Source: Anadara kagoshimensis (taxonomy: Eukaryota > Mollusca > Bivalvia > Arcoida > Arcidae). Taken from it: a DNA stretch of 64,000 nucleotides. Below, in pieces: positions 1 to 14,000 of this stretch. The translations under genes and the position numbers were made by a program. The stretch is from assembly GCA_021292105.1 (NCBI GenBank), contig CM037857.1:29064371-29128370 (forward strand). The letters are read 5' to 3'. Numbering within the stretch: the first letter of the stretch is position 1; each line of letters opens with the position of its first letter. Below the pieces are notes generated by a model. The model searched no databases. It was given only the letters and a program-made list of their open reading frames with translations, and was not told the DNA's origin.

Positions 1-94
1 TGAATTAATTACGTCAAACACGTGTACTTCCCCATGAAAGTTGATCCAGGTTTTCCGGAAGATGAAGTACTTCCTTTAAAAATTGTCTTATTAT

Positions 95-415
95 ACTAAA
101 CATTGAAACAACAACTTTAAGCAAATATAACAAGTTTTATGATGGACGAAGTGTCTGATGCCCCGGAAGCTTTAGCACCTCCTTAACAAGTATAATTTAG
201 TAAATTTTAAACAACAACTTTCAGCAAATGTAACACGTTTAATGGTGGAGGAAGGGCCTGATGCTCCGGAAGCTTAAGCACTTCCTTAACAAGTCTAATT
301 TTACTAAATTTTAAACAACAACTTTCAGCAAATATAACAAGTTTAATGGTGAAAGAAAAGTCTGATGCTCCGAGAGAGTAAACACCTCCTTATTAAGTGT
401 CATTTTACTAATCAC
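95..415. repeat. Tandem repeat, about 105-bp unit, three copies
   Basis: Three diverged head-to-tail units begin near 108, 209 and 316. Each holds an AACAACAACTTT block, then a GATGCCCCGGAAGC-like block, then a CTCCTTAACAAG block. The period is about 101-107 bp. It lies upstream of the channel gene and no coding potential is seen. Confidence 0.75.
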
Positions 416-417
416 TG

Positions 418-530
418 AACATCCGACCTCACTTCGCTGGTGGAAGTTCACGTGTCTAACCTAACTTGTCAGTTTGAAAGTTTTCACTTCTGGATTGTGA
501 TTCGGATATGTATTAGCGTGTTTGTTTTTG
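418..530 (-). repeat. Dispersed repeat family R330, partial copy
   Basis: Inverse orientation of a roughly 330-bp interspersed repeat whose best copy is at 9866-10200. Shared blocks are GACCTCACTTCGCTGGTGGA, GTGTCTAACCTAACTTGTCA and GGATTGTGATTCGGA. No tRNA-type promoter or ORF is evident, so its transposon class is open. Confidence 0.65.
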
Positions 531-1748
531 ATTTACTAAACACTGATATTAAAACTTGAAGCAAACAATTTTAATGGTCGAAATTGGGCAATCTCTCCGT
601 AAGATTAAGCAAATCCTAAATAAAAATAATTTTACTTAAGACTAAAACAACAACTTTCAGGAAAAAACGAATTTGTGTAAAGTTTTTAACTTCCAGGTAA
701 CGATGCCATGAAAGCTTAATTCACCTACACTTTTTAATATATATTACTTTAGAGAGTACTCTATTTCATATATCTTACTTTGGAAATTAATCTATCTGAT
801 GTAAAAGCTTTTCTCGTCAGAACTGTTTTATGGTATTTACACAGTACTATGACTCCCCAATGGTTTTATTTACAGGAACCATTAATCAAATGATTTATTA
901 AGACCTTCGTATCCAATATAATAAATTAGGAAAGAGAAATTATATTTTTTTTCAAAGAAAATCAATTAAATTAAAATATCCTTTTTCACTTGATTGATAG
1001 AATCCTGCTAAGGGTGTGACAGAGAATTATTTGTACAAACACGAGGAAAACGTGAACAATGGTATTATTATCATAAAAGCAGTTTAATTTCAAAATGTAA
1101 TTAATTCATTTATAATGATTTTTGTTTTGGGAAACCAGAAAACATATTATGATTTCAATATGATTGGCTGTCGTTACTTTACCTAAAGACTTTATTATGA
1201 TTTTATCATTGATACATGGTATCATTGTTGCAGTTTTCATGTTAGCTCAATGGTACAATTACATTTCTATACCATTTGTCTTCAATTTTTGTTTACTAGT
1301 TTGTCACACGCGGTGAATGGAATTCTTAGGACTGTGAATATACACAGGCGTGCTTTTTCATTTACAATAAGAATACACTGCAGGTACTTTTATTATAGTT
1401 AATGGATTTCTTCTATTCTGTGTCATTTCTCTGACTTTCAATTGTTTGTCTGAAAATTGTCGTGCTTGATTTTTTCATTCCACAATTCTGTGTTGAGAGT
1501 GTTAACTTCAGTACGCAATGTATATTATCATGGAATTGCTTATTTCTGATATATAAATTGAAGTGCAAGAGTTCCTAAACTCATAGCCACATTTACGTGA
1601 AACAAATTGCCATTGGACTAATTAATGTTGAGATTTATTAACTTTTTATTCTCTTAAAAACTTCAACGGCAAGTTCTAGCGTAACGGTGTTGACCGCCAT
1701 TACAATAGCTTGCATCAGAATAGCCCATTTATGGAATTTTAGAAAACC
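531..1748. other. AT-rich sequence upstream of the channel gene
   Basis: No ORF with a recognisable family and no convincing core promoter. The 5' UTR and promoter of the channel gene should lie here or further left, but I cannot place a start site. Confidence 0.4.
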
Positions 1749-2002
1749 ATGATAGACATTTGTATATCAACTCTAGATTATCGACAATTTAAATCCAGGA
1801 ATAAAAACGATGACCGTCACCAAAATGAAACGAGCGAGAGAGAAAGGAATGTCCATCTGCCTCTGGAAGTAAGCGACTGTACCACAATACATGATGATAG
1901 TCACAATTATGACGTGTCACAGATGTGGAAGGAGTTTAAAAATGGTACAACGCTCCATGGATTAAAGTATGCTGGTAACACTGACAAGTACAAGATAAGA
2001 GG
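1749..2002 (+). CDS. Channel exon 1: start and N-terminal cytosolic domain
   Basis: Encodes residues 1-84 and two bases of codon 85. The His-Gly motif lies at residues 70-71, followed by a basic stretch just before TM1. The frame runs into GG|GCAAGT, so the donor is GC at 2003-2004 (phase 2). Joining to 5858 completes a Gly codon and gives a continuous reading into TM1. Confidence 0.85.
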
Positions 2003-5000
2003 GCAAGTATTTATTTAATAAGTAGAGTTGGTGAAAAATGGCTTTAAGTTACAGTTAAGACTGTACAATATTGAGTTATTTGGGCTATACCCTATTGAGT
2101 TATAAGCATACAGTAGAACTTCGATAACTCGAAGTGCACGGGACTTCGATGATGACTTCGAGTTATCTGGGTGTTCGAGTTTTCGAAGTTGAAGAATGAC
2201 GTCACAATGTAACTTTCATTTCTTTGGGAGAAATGTTGGATAGTGTAAAACTGTTTACTGATACACTGGTGTAATATGTACCGGTATTACATAAAATAAT
2301 AAATGAATTAAAATCAAATTATTAATTATGTTTTTATAAGGACTGATGGCGACAACAAACGCATACATGAAATACACAAAATGTGTATTACCAATACATG
2401 ACCGTAATGCATTCAAAGAACTGAATCAGATAAACATATCCATGTACATTGTATGTTATAATAAACAAAACAAGACACACATTTTATAGATATTATAAAA
2501 CTAGTGTGCCTACCACGTGTTAGTCATTAAAACCCAACTTAAATCACCTGAAAATGTATTGTTGTCGCCAGCGGCACAAAACTCGGCTTCTACTAAGGGG
2601 GGTACACGGTTACACTTCATCGCCCATTAATTACAGCACAGAGTACTAATCCTTTAATTGATACTCATTAATACAGTAGCAAAACCTTTGATCTGTACCA
2701 CTTCTCCAATCATTAATCGGATTATACGGAAGTATTATAGCTAATGAGATGTTGATTAATTACCGTGTTCTCACTGAAACGATCTATTGGTCACCCATTT
2801 TTAAAAATATTTCGAGTTTTAGAAGGTTGTTTTTCCTATAAATTTTGCACCTTAAAATTACTTCGAGTTATCGGGGGTATTGGAATTACAGGAGTTTGAG
2901 TTATCGAAGTTAAATTTATATAGTTTATACAGAAAATCGGTCGGGACAAAATTATTACTTCGAGTTATCTGTGGTATTCGAGATATCGAAGTTCGAGTTA
3001 TCGAAGTTCTACTGTAGTTGCATAACTGTGCGTCTTTAAATAGAACTGTGCGTCTTTAAATGCTAGTCAAGAGTATACATTCGGCCATATCGAGACGCTG
3101 GTAGTTATAGGCAGAAATGCAGAACTATATTGGTATTATTCAAAAAGCAAATGTTTATGTTCTAATCGAGTCTCTAAAGGCGGACAACGCCATTCCCTAC
3201 GGTATTATTCGTTCAGCACATGTGCAAATGGATGCGGCGAATCGAGTTTTCTTTTAATGGTAGTCCAGATTATTTGAGACGCTGTCATTTACAGAACTGT
3301 ACCGTATTGTTTATCAAGAACGAGCCTTTGTGAAGAATCTTTCATTAATATTGCTCAAGGCGATGAGTTCAGGGGTGTCGAAGTTTAATCACGGTGTTTA
3401 CGCCCCAGTCAAGATTCTTTCACTAAAATCGAGGCTGCCAATTTAGGGGTATTGACAGAAACTTGGTGTCCGAGGAAAATTACAGACTAACATTTTCCCA
3501 GACTAGGATGCGTCATTAGTGGGGAGTGGGGCTCGAACCTGTACAGCTGGCATGAGGTACTTCCATCTGTATATACAGTCAAACCTGTCTATAAAGGCCA
3601 CCCAAGGGAAACCAATAAAATGCCCTTTATGGACAGGTGACATTTATATACAGATTCAAGAAATATGAATAAAAATCACTTGAAATACTTTTCTACTGGC
3701 CTTTATAGGCAGGTGGCCCTTATACAGAGGTGACCTTTGAGGCAGGTTTGACTGTATATATGCGCGTCAGCTAGTTTTTAAGTTCTTGTACGAAGAACTA
3801 TATACGATATATTTAAGTTAACTTTTGGATTGTGATTCGGACATGGATTCGTATGTTTGTCTTTTATTTGAATAAAGTATGTGGTTTGCCATTGAATCAC
3901 GTGGTATCATCTATTAATTTCGAGAACTAAACAACTCAAAGTACAAATCAACCTAGTATCAATACGGAATAATTTCCTACTAAATAATCAACTGAGAACA
4001 ATACAGAAACAATTGAGTACTACCTAACGTAAACCTACTGAAAATTTAAAAAAGGATCATATGACACGAATTAAAAATTTCGTACACCAAGCTCTGAAAC
4101 AGCGACCAACATTCTTATCTTTTTTTATAACATACGGAGCTAGGAGGTAGACGCTGTTTCGGAGCTTTATGACGTACGGAGCTAGGAGGTGGACGCTGTT
4201 TCGGAGCTTTATGACATACGGAGCTAGGAGGTGGACGCTGTTTCGGAGCTTGTTCGTTCACCTAATGGAGTATTCAAAAGTAAATATCTAAAGCACAATA
4301 AGACAATTTTACATTATGCAAATCCAAAACAAACATGTCAAAATCATATCCCAATTCAAATTAAAAATTTTAAAAGCTGACAAATTATATTTAACACGTG
4401 AACTTCAAAATACTACTATATCCAGGGTAAATTGGGATATAGAGCCATTATACTTCTAAACAATATTTTTCTGATGGTCAAAAAAACTTTTAAAAGGCTT
4501 TGATAAGCCTAGGCTTATCATATTAAAGAAGCTACTATATGCCAATTATATCTGGAAATAACGTGGAATTGACACATAGTTATTATTGCTCTTTTGTTCT
4601 AGTTTTAAGCCACTGGTAAAGAATACCCTACTTTTACTCTGAGCAATCGATCATAATGTAGACAAATGATAGCATAAGTAAGGCGACACAAATTGTCTGG
4701 ATTTGACAACGCATCTGTCAAAAAGACGGAAACAGAATGTTGTAACTTCACTTTGTGTAATTGCAAATTAAATCCATTTACGCCCGTTATTAGAAATCAT
4801 TAAAAGTACAGACAAGATCAAGTACAAATGCTGATTCATTCGAATTCAACATAAAATAACCGGCTGGTACAGTCCCCTAAATCGCTTCATTTTCCTATAA
4901 GAAAAAAGCGACCAGGTGCTCCGGAAGGGTAAGTGTCTCATGTTAATCTAGGTACACCCGCCACGTGTATAATTAAAATTGTGTGAAAGGAACATGGGGC

Positions 5001-8000
5001 GCCAAATATATCCAGGGTAATCCTGGACACAGAGACATCAAACTTATCAACAATACTGTGATGACGGCCATATAACGTTTTGAGAGCCCTGATAAGCCTT
5101 GGCCAAGGTCAACAATTTTTTTTGTAAACAGCTTGCTCCGTTGATAACAAGATAAACCTTATTGAAGCAAGCAATGCACCGTCAATCCTTGCAAAGCATA
5201 TGTCCAGACAACCCCAATATGAATGAATTGTTTTCCTATACGAATATAGGTTTTCTTTGTTGAAATTACGGTAACATAACTTCAATGATAACAAATGATT
5301 GCATATTCCCCTTACACGTTCGGGCGCGACTTCCTTTTAATCAAACATTGGTCCATGTTAAAATCACAATTCAAAAAAATTAAAACTTTGAAACACATGC
5401 AAACTAAACACGTGTACTGCCAACAGGGAAGTGAGGAGGCCTGTTGCGCTTGAAGAGTTATTTATGTGAATTTTTTTATATGAAGTATGCTTTCATAGAA
5501 CTTATTCTTTGTACAAAGAGGCAAGCTACTTACAAATACCATTGGGCCTCAAAACGCCATCGAAATATTGTTAATTACTATGATGACTCTATTTCAGAAA
5601 TTATCTTGGATATATTTGACGTCCCATTTTTCATGTCCCTTAAATTCTTAATTTTGATTTCACGCGTGGCGGATGTAGCTAGATACACAGAAAGTTGTTA
5701 TCCTTCCAGAGCATCCGACCTCACTACCCTATTGGAAACTCGCGTGTCTAACTGAATCTGCCAGTTTTCCAAGTTTTTACTTTTTGCTTTTGGATTTGAT
5801 TATGGATGTGTATGTAACTATGCATTTGATTCGTGTGTAATTTTTAATGTTTTAAAGGTGCATATGGCTAGTAGCTGTGCTGTCTATGATGGGATGTCTG
5901 ATTTTCACCGTATCGAATCTTTACGTTGAATATCACAAATATAGAACAAATACAAATTTAAATGTGGAGCTTAAAGACGAACTTCCGTTTCCAGCAGTCA
6001 CGGTATGCAACCTTTCGCCCTTCAATAGTTCATATATCTATCGCAATCAAGTTTTAAAACAGTACTTCATAGACAATAGCATACTTGGTAGACATGATTT
6101 ACCTATGACGAAATTGAATGAGACTTTATTGAAAACATCGACGATCCTTAATCGACCCGGGAGCACCAAATGGATGGCCGCGCTTTTTAGAAAATTTGCC
6201 AGTACTTTGAAGTTCTGTGAATTCAAGGAAAAGACATTTGCCTTCAAAACATTTTACCAAGGATAACAAGGTTTGGGAAATGTTTTACATTTAATCCATG
6301 GAACGGAACTGGTTCTGTATCTCCCTTGACGACACGAAAAACCGGAAGTCAGGATGCTCTTGTTATGTATTTACGTATTGGTCAAAATGAGTATACCCAT
6401 GGAGACGAATTGGCTGCAGGATTTAAGGTTTGTCAACACGTAACTTTTTATATTTTATTGAAATCTCAAAAGGCAATAACCGTAAGGTAATATTTGAAAA
6501 AAGTTAAATCGATATCGGTCGCCATGTAGTACTTATTTTCGTTGGAATCTACTTTAAATTGTACTCTGAATTCTTAAAAAATGACTTGATTAACATCAAC
6601 AAAACCACATAGAACATACAGAGGTTTATTATTATCTATATATAAAGAAACAATTACCACGCCTTTTCATTATTATATTTATTATTTTTGATTTTTAATA
6701 TTAAATTTGTCAATCTCTTCTTGAGGAAACACGCAAATTAATCAACCATGTATCATCAAGAACTATACAGTCATACTGACCCTTGTTTTGGTGGTCAGCG
6801 CAGTCTAATTGGTTGATGCCTACAGGATAACATATTCCGAAGTCTTATATAATTAATTGTAGTTTTGTTTTGGTTTGGGGTTTAGATGACCCAGGTCATC
6901 CATGATTAATAATCTCGTGTATCCATTCTAATGTTTCTAATTAATTCATTACACTAATTTATTCAGATTGTTATACATGACGCAAAAGACGAACCCGATG
7001 TTGAAAGTAGTGGATTTTTAGTTTCCCCTGGCTTTACTACATTTGCTGCATTGAGCATGACAAAGGTAAAACAAGTATCATCCGTTTTTTTCTCTAATAT
7101 ACACATGCCTGGTTGTGTGTTCACCTTTTGGTAAAATATTTTTACAATTTGTAGATATAGGTATTTATAGAGAACAGGATTTGGTCGTTCGAAATCCCTG
7201 TTTCTAATGTACATAATTATCATGAAAATGATCAACAAGGATATAAAAAATACGCTTTCGCTAACTAACGAACCGGTTAAGCTAAAAAAAATTATAGTTA
7301 GATAACGAAGTGATCCGTGATCATATTACAATCCCAAAAGCGAAGTTAACATTCCCCGCAAACTAGTTTGAGAGGGTATACTATATAGAAATCGCTATGC
7401 ATGTCTGTCTGTATAATATCGTGCCAAGGCCATATCTCATAAATGCTTTGGATGACTGTCATAAAATTGACTTGAATAATCTTCGTGGTCAAAAGGCGTG
7501 TTTTTTTATATTTAGTTTCTTTTATTTCATAAGGCGTGTTATTATGACCTTGAACCAATGTCATATCGGAAAGATCAATGTCGGTAGGGGTTGTTAAATG
7601 TTTGTGGTGGGGGTATTTGGCTCTCAAGAAACAGTTCTAGTTATAATCATTTCCATTTTTTTTAACACGAATATAATTTTTCATTGAGTTTAATAAAAAA
7701 ACCAAACATATCGTGCCATATATAAATCACAATAGTTTTTTCTTTATTGTAATGTACAGACGATATTTCAACCAGTCATATATGACTAAAGTTTTGGTCC
7801 GTTGAAATTCTCACTTTAAAAAAAAATTCTGGATTTTTTCTTTATTTATTGAAATATGAATTTCACATTTGTTATGCACATCTATATAATTGATCTACGA
7901 GTCACTTTCTACTTAGCCTCAATTTCGATCAGTTTTGACAATCACGATATTTTCTCTATATTTTAATGTACAGAAGATATATCAACCTAAGCCATATATG

Positions 8001-11000
8001 GCGTTCGGAGATAAACCCTGTTTAGACACATCAACAAAGTCATTTGTAAATCCACTGGTTCACCACATGTACTACAGCTATAATGGTTGTATCCGGGAAT
8101 GTAAAGAGAAGTATATTTTAGACCAATGCGGTTGCAGAGACTATACACATCTTGGTATGTTCTTTTTTTTATTCTTAGTCAGCGCTTTAAAAAATGTTTC
8201 TTGTATATTTATCCAAGACCAAGATGATCCAAGGGTAGCGAATTCGAATCTAAGCGATGGCATGTTCTTGAGCAACTTGCTAAATTTCATAATGCTGCTA
8301 CCTTAATTACCCTGTGTCAGAATAATGTGCCGGTTGAGTAGCAATTTCTGAAATTGCTGTCTCTGTGAGCTTGTAGATAACTGTCGACCAAGTGAGCTCT
8401 TGTACAAAGCAGATCCACGCATAATACCTACTTCAAGGCATAGATTCATAGCTACACCGATGTAGCCTAGTAAAATCTGACTGATATTGCATCGCACTGC
8501 AGATTTTAATGCCTAAAGCTGACTAAAGATGTATATTATGATATATTGTGGATAGGTAGAGAATCTTTTCTACTTTTTAATTGAATTGCTTTTGAGACTG
8601 ACATGTCACGCCACTTAGACTATGGTAAATTCGCCTAACAAGTATCAGAAACAGAATGCATGTTCAAATATATAAAATATATCAAATGACCCATCGTTAA
8701 GGTCTTAGTGGGTCACATTACTTTCACATAAGTTGAATAGATAAATATTGATGGTGTTTAAAAAGAAAGTTTTGAAATTGATGTCATCCCAAAAATCTCA
8801 GACTGCACCCTTCCAGTATATTAATGATAATAATTATGAAAATCTATACTACGTGTCCAAATTGTACCCACCAACTTGTGTGTAAAATAGTATATTACTA
8901 TAGATGGCCGCCTAGTGCTGTAAAATTAAAACTGATTTGATATGTAATATTAACAACTTGTTTGTCGTATTGTAGGAACAGCACCTATCTGTTCTTTTAG
9001 AGACATTAGCGAGTGTGTACATAAACATTCCCGTAAGTATGATATGACTGCTTTCATCCAAGTTTCCCATCAAAGATAATTGTTAAAAAGTTTTATTAAA
9101 AAGTGAAATTAATTTGTCTTGCTTTGTAATTTTTTTCAGATTCTTAGGTCACTTGACTACTAGATAGATTTCAGTGAAACTTGGTCAGACGTATCCATTC
9201 GTCAGTGCTATTTAGATTTATTCGTGACGTTTCATGGCTACCAAATTTAGGCCGAAGTAAAAAAAGTTGCAAAAATCTGAAAATATATTTTCAAAAACCG
9301 ATGACTGATGTGATATTTTGCTTCTCTGGGGTCTTAAGCCTATAATTTGTGTATCCCGTGAAACTCGGACGAAATATGGGTTTGCGCGTTAATGCGTTTA
9401 ATTTAGAAAGATTACTGGGTTTTCTTTCTTTCTTTCATATTTTTATTCAGGTCTCTCATATTGTTTCTACATGTCAATTAAACTTTAAGCAATAAACCAA
9501 TCATCAAAAAGTATACATAGCAATACAAATTATATATGCATAATGTTCATTCAGGCATAAATAAGTTTGATACTTTCCCATTTTTGTTTTGTTTTTGCCT
9601 GTTTCTGCAAATCGCTATAACTTGACTGTTTTTCTGTTTTGATATATTCTTATAATTACTATCAAATGAGTCAAAGTCATAGTCTATTTTTTTCTTTATG
9701 TTTTTATTAATTTGAAAAATGTTAGTTGTTGTTTAGGCATGTATATTAGAATATTGTTGGTATTGATGTAACGATCACTTTGATGTATAGATAAAGGTCA
9801 TTGGTGTCAAGGTCACAGATGCGAAAAAAAATTGAAATTATCTTAAAATATTGACTATACATAATCAAAAACAAACATAGTAATCCATGTCCGAATCACA
9901 ATCCAGAAGCAAAGTAAAAACTTTGGAACTGACAAGTTAGGTTAGACACGTAACTTCCACCAGGGAAGTGAGGCCGGGTGCTCCGGTAGGGTAAGCACCT
10001 CCTGTTTAGCTAGCTACACCCGCCACGTGTGTAATCAAAATTGTGTGAAAGTAACATGTAACTATGAAACGTCAAATATATCCTGGACACAGAGACATCA
10101 AACTTATCAACAATACTGTGATGACGGCCATAAAACTTTTTGAGGGCCTTGATAAGCCTAGGCTTGCAATATCCCTGAGTCAACAATTTATTTGCAAGCA
10201 ACCTACTTTACAAAGTCCCCGTAGTGGGAACAAGCTCTACCATAGCGTATTAATTGAGAAACAAATACACCATAAGCAGGAGAAGAAGGTATATTGCTGC
10301 ATAAAAAAGGAAAGTTAATAATAGAAAAATTGAAGTCATCACGTTTGATTTTGACACTGGGGTTTCAATATTTATGTTTTATTGAAACATCTCAATTAAA
10401 TTTTCTTTATTTATATTACTTGAACTAAAGGTCAAGGGATCAAAATAGCGAGGGGTCAGTTGCCAATGACCCCTAAAATAAGTCTAGATCCCTACCTTTT
10501 ACACGTGTTAGCTGTATACTAGTGTTATTATTACAATTATTACTAAATCTTTTTTAATTTTTTAAAAAATAGACGTTCGTTTCCGACTAAAAATGCAAAT
10601 ATCAAGATGTTGAATTGAAAAAATAGAAGAATCTAAATGCATTTTTCCAAATCAAACACAAGGGCAACTTATTTCTAAGACCCAACTCATAATAGTTACG
10701 TTTCATCCTTGAATTATTCCAACTAATTACAATTATTCCATTTAACTTTATTTATTCAAAATGTATTTTTGTTTTGTTGTATTTTAATTATTTACAGAAA
10801 AGTTCAAGGATAATGAACGCTTGAAGACAGCATGCCAGTGTCACATGCCTTGTAGCGCTACTGACTACCAGATTCAGACATCATTTGCTTATTTTCCGTC
10901 AGATATAAACACAAAACTTTTAGAAAATATTGGATATAATGACCTAAGGTATTGAATTGAGAATTGTTTTCATATATTTGATACCCGTTTTGCTATATAT

Positions 11001-14000
11001 GAGTGGTAAAATTTCAAGAAATATTAAAATTGAAAACGGATACCTTGTAAATATATAAGAAGTCTAGACTTTCTATATATAAATCGATGGGATTTTCTTT
11101 CTCCAACTATCGCCACGATATGAGGCAAATTATGTGGGGTCGGTCGTAAAACACATTGTCTAAGTCAATAGTAATGAAACAGCTGCGAAAATATCAAAAA
11201 TATCAGATGACGTACATTTAACGAAAATACTAACTTAATTTAATCCACTCCTAGCAAAACAATTGGTATAATGTCAGTCTATAAGTGGTTGGGTAAGAAC
11301 ACGTGGTTAATGACGTCATATCATTTCCTGGTATGCAAACAGTTTATCTTAAACGGAGTAATTTAGTTAAATCTGCGCGCTTCCGTATCGCAGCTCTTCT
11401 CACCGACAGCGTTTCGTTCCAACTAGGGTAGCTCCTAGTGTGAGAAAGTTTGTCACCTCGCTTTGTTTTCTTTTGGTACTCCGATTTCTACCGCCGTTCC
11501 AAAACTTGCCTGCCTTGATATAAGTGGAAAAAATCTGCCTGCGGATAAAACACCCATTAACCATTACATTCCAACTGCAAAGGCCTTCGTCTTGGGATGA
11601 TGTCCCACAGTGATTGACCTTTCCACTAAGACACGCTAAACGAATTAAATAATTGAATTGATTTATTTTAATTTAACAAATATTATCAATTTCAAAATTT
11701 AAGGTAAATTTACCTGTGTTGCTAATTACTGTAAAACAAAATTAGTTAAAATAACATCTAATGTATTCTCGAAGTAGGAGTAGGTGGAAAAAGTGGGAGA
11801 AGTTGGAATGAAATATTTCTACGTATTCTGCATTTCATTCAGTTTTTATATACATGGCATGGCGATTTCACATGCATAAATGGATGACGTCCCACAGTGA
11901 TTGACCTTGCCACAAAGACACGCTAAGTAAAGTCTAGTTGTCAAAGTAATTTATGCTATTCTACTGGTTCTTCTGATATCATTATTTCTACGGTTCATTC
12001 CATTTAATTCATTGAATTAATTTAAATTATTTAATTAATAATAATTATTTAAATTATTTAATTAATAATAATTTAAATTATTTAATTAATTAAAATTTAA
12101 ATTATTTAATTAATAATTTAAATTATTTAGTTGTTAAAAATTTAAATTATTTAGTTATTAATAATTTGATTATTTTATTTATTTAAATAATAATTATTAT
12201 TTAATCAATTTTCATTGATTTTCATTTTTTGCATTCAATGTACATTTATTATTCTAATGATGGGAATTAAAGACTTAATTATATATAAAGAACTAAAGAT
12301 TAAAGAAATAATTAAAGAATTAATTTATTCCTAAAGACATTAGACTTTTGAATGCATCATTTTATAAAAATTCAAAAGTAGCATATTACACAGACAATAA
12401 TCTTGAGAGATATGCACAAGTTGAGTATATTTCACATCTCATGCATAAGCTGAGTTACAGCACAATTAAAATGTTCTACTTTAGAGATGAGACTTTGATT
12501 CAGTTTATCGAATTATCTTAAAAGATATGTACAAGCAGAGGTCATGCCACATCTGAGATGTATAAGCTGAGTTGAACTACAATTAGGTATATAAAGGGTA
12601 CAATGCTCAGCTAATCTCATCTTAGTTAATCGCGGCAAACGCACAGTTAGCTATCCAGTTTTCAACCAACAGATTAGGAAACCAGAACTTGATACACAAT
12701 GGCTACAGATTTATGGCGAAGAACAAAAAAGGCGAAAGATGTTACTGGAAGTGTGCTACAGCTAATTGTCCTGAAACTATTTACACTGGAAACAACTAAT
12801 TAACAAAAGTAATGGAAAATCACAACATCAGTCTGACCAACTACAGATAGAAGTCGACGTCCTGATGGAGAAGATAAGATCCCGCTGCAGAGAAGAAATA
12901 AATCCAGTGCCATTAATATATGACGATGAAATGGTGAAGTTTAGAAACCTTAAGTGAGTGGAATGACAACACAAGAGAAGTTGTAGAGAATGTGCCGACA
13001 TTTTATTCGTGTAAAAGCTTAGCGCACCATATTTTTTATCATTGAGCACTTATCTTTGATAATGAGATTTAATGTTATATATTAAATCCGTTTATCTAAG
13101 TAAGGTGCTCCTTTAATGACCTCTCATGTCCTTGTCCTAGTTTAGGCCAGCTCTTATGTCACGTACCCGTATAAAGCACGGTGTTATATATCGCCGTGAT
13201 TTGGCAGTGATCCGTGTGTCTTTGTCCTGAGTTTAGGTCAACTCTTTTGTCATGCCCCTGTATAAAAGCAAGGTGTTATATATCGCCGTGATTTGGCAGT
13301 ACCAAGTGTGTCCTTGTCCTGGGTTTAGGTCAACTCTTATATCATGCCCCTGTATAAAAGCACGGTGTTATTTTCCTAAGTTTGCAGTTTTATAAAGATT
13401 TTTCACCCACCCTTTATTCCCTCCCCTTTTCATTGTATCAGTTACTGCTGTTGTTTGGTTGTTTTTTTCTATTTTTAGGTACTTACTTTTGAAGGTTGGT
13501 CCTTATGACGTCACTGCGGAATACAGGAGAAACTGATTACTGATTTTAAGTTCATTGTTAGGACTTTGAATGTAAAGACTTTGAATGGCATATTTTTGCG
13601 ATACCAGCCTATTTATTCAAAATAAATTGGAAAATCATACGTTTTATGTTGTACAACTGATGTCAGGGTACAACATATTTTATTTTCTAAGGATGCCCAT
13701 TACAGACTCATTTGGAGTCTAGGCTCCTTCATTTTCGCCGTGGTTAGATTACGCCAATAAATATAAATAAATATATATGATTGTTTTTGTTGTATTTTAA
13801 GCCAAGCCAATAAATTTAATCTTTTTTTCTCTCCCCATTTCACTATACTGTCTCGATATAAGTGAAATATTTTGACTGGGGCTTAGTATACTATATTTTT
13901 TATCATTGAGCACTTATCTTTGATAAATAATTAACGAAAGAAGACAATGCCAGCTCTTCCTACCAGTACAGATGAAATCGACATCCAAGGCAAATGGGCA

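Noticed and set aside
3520-3545. tRNA box B-like GGTTCGAGCCC (minus strand), and a similar GGTTCAAATCC at 38909-38919 (plus).
   Set aside because: No matching box A or cloverleaf at proper spacing, so neither is called a tRNA gene or SINE.
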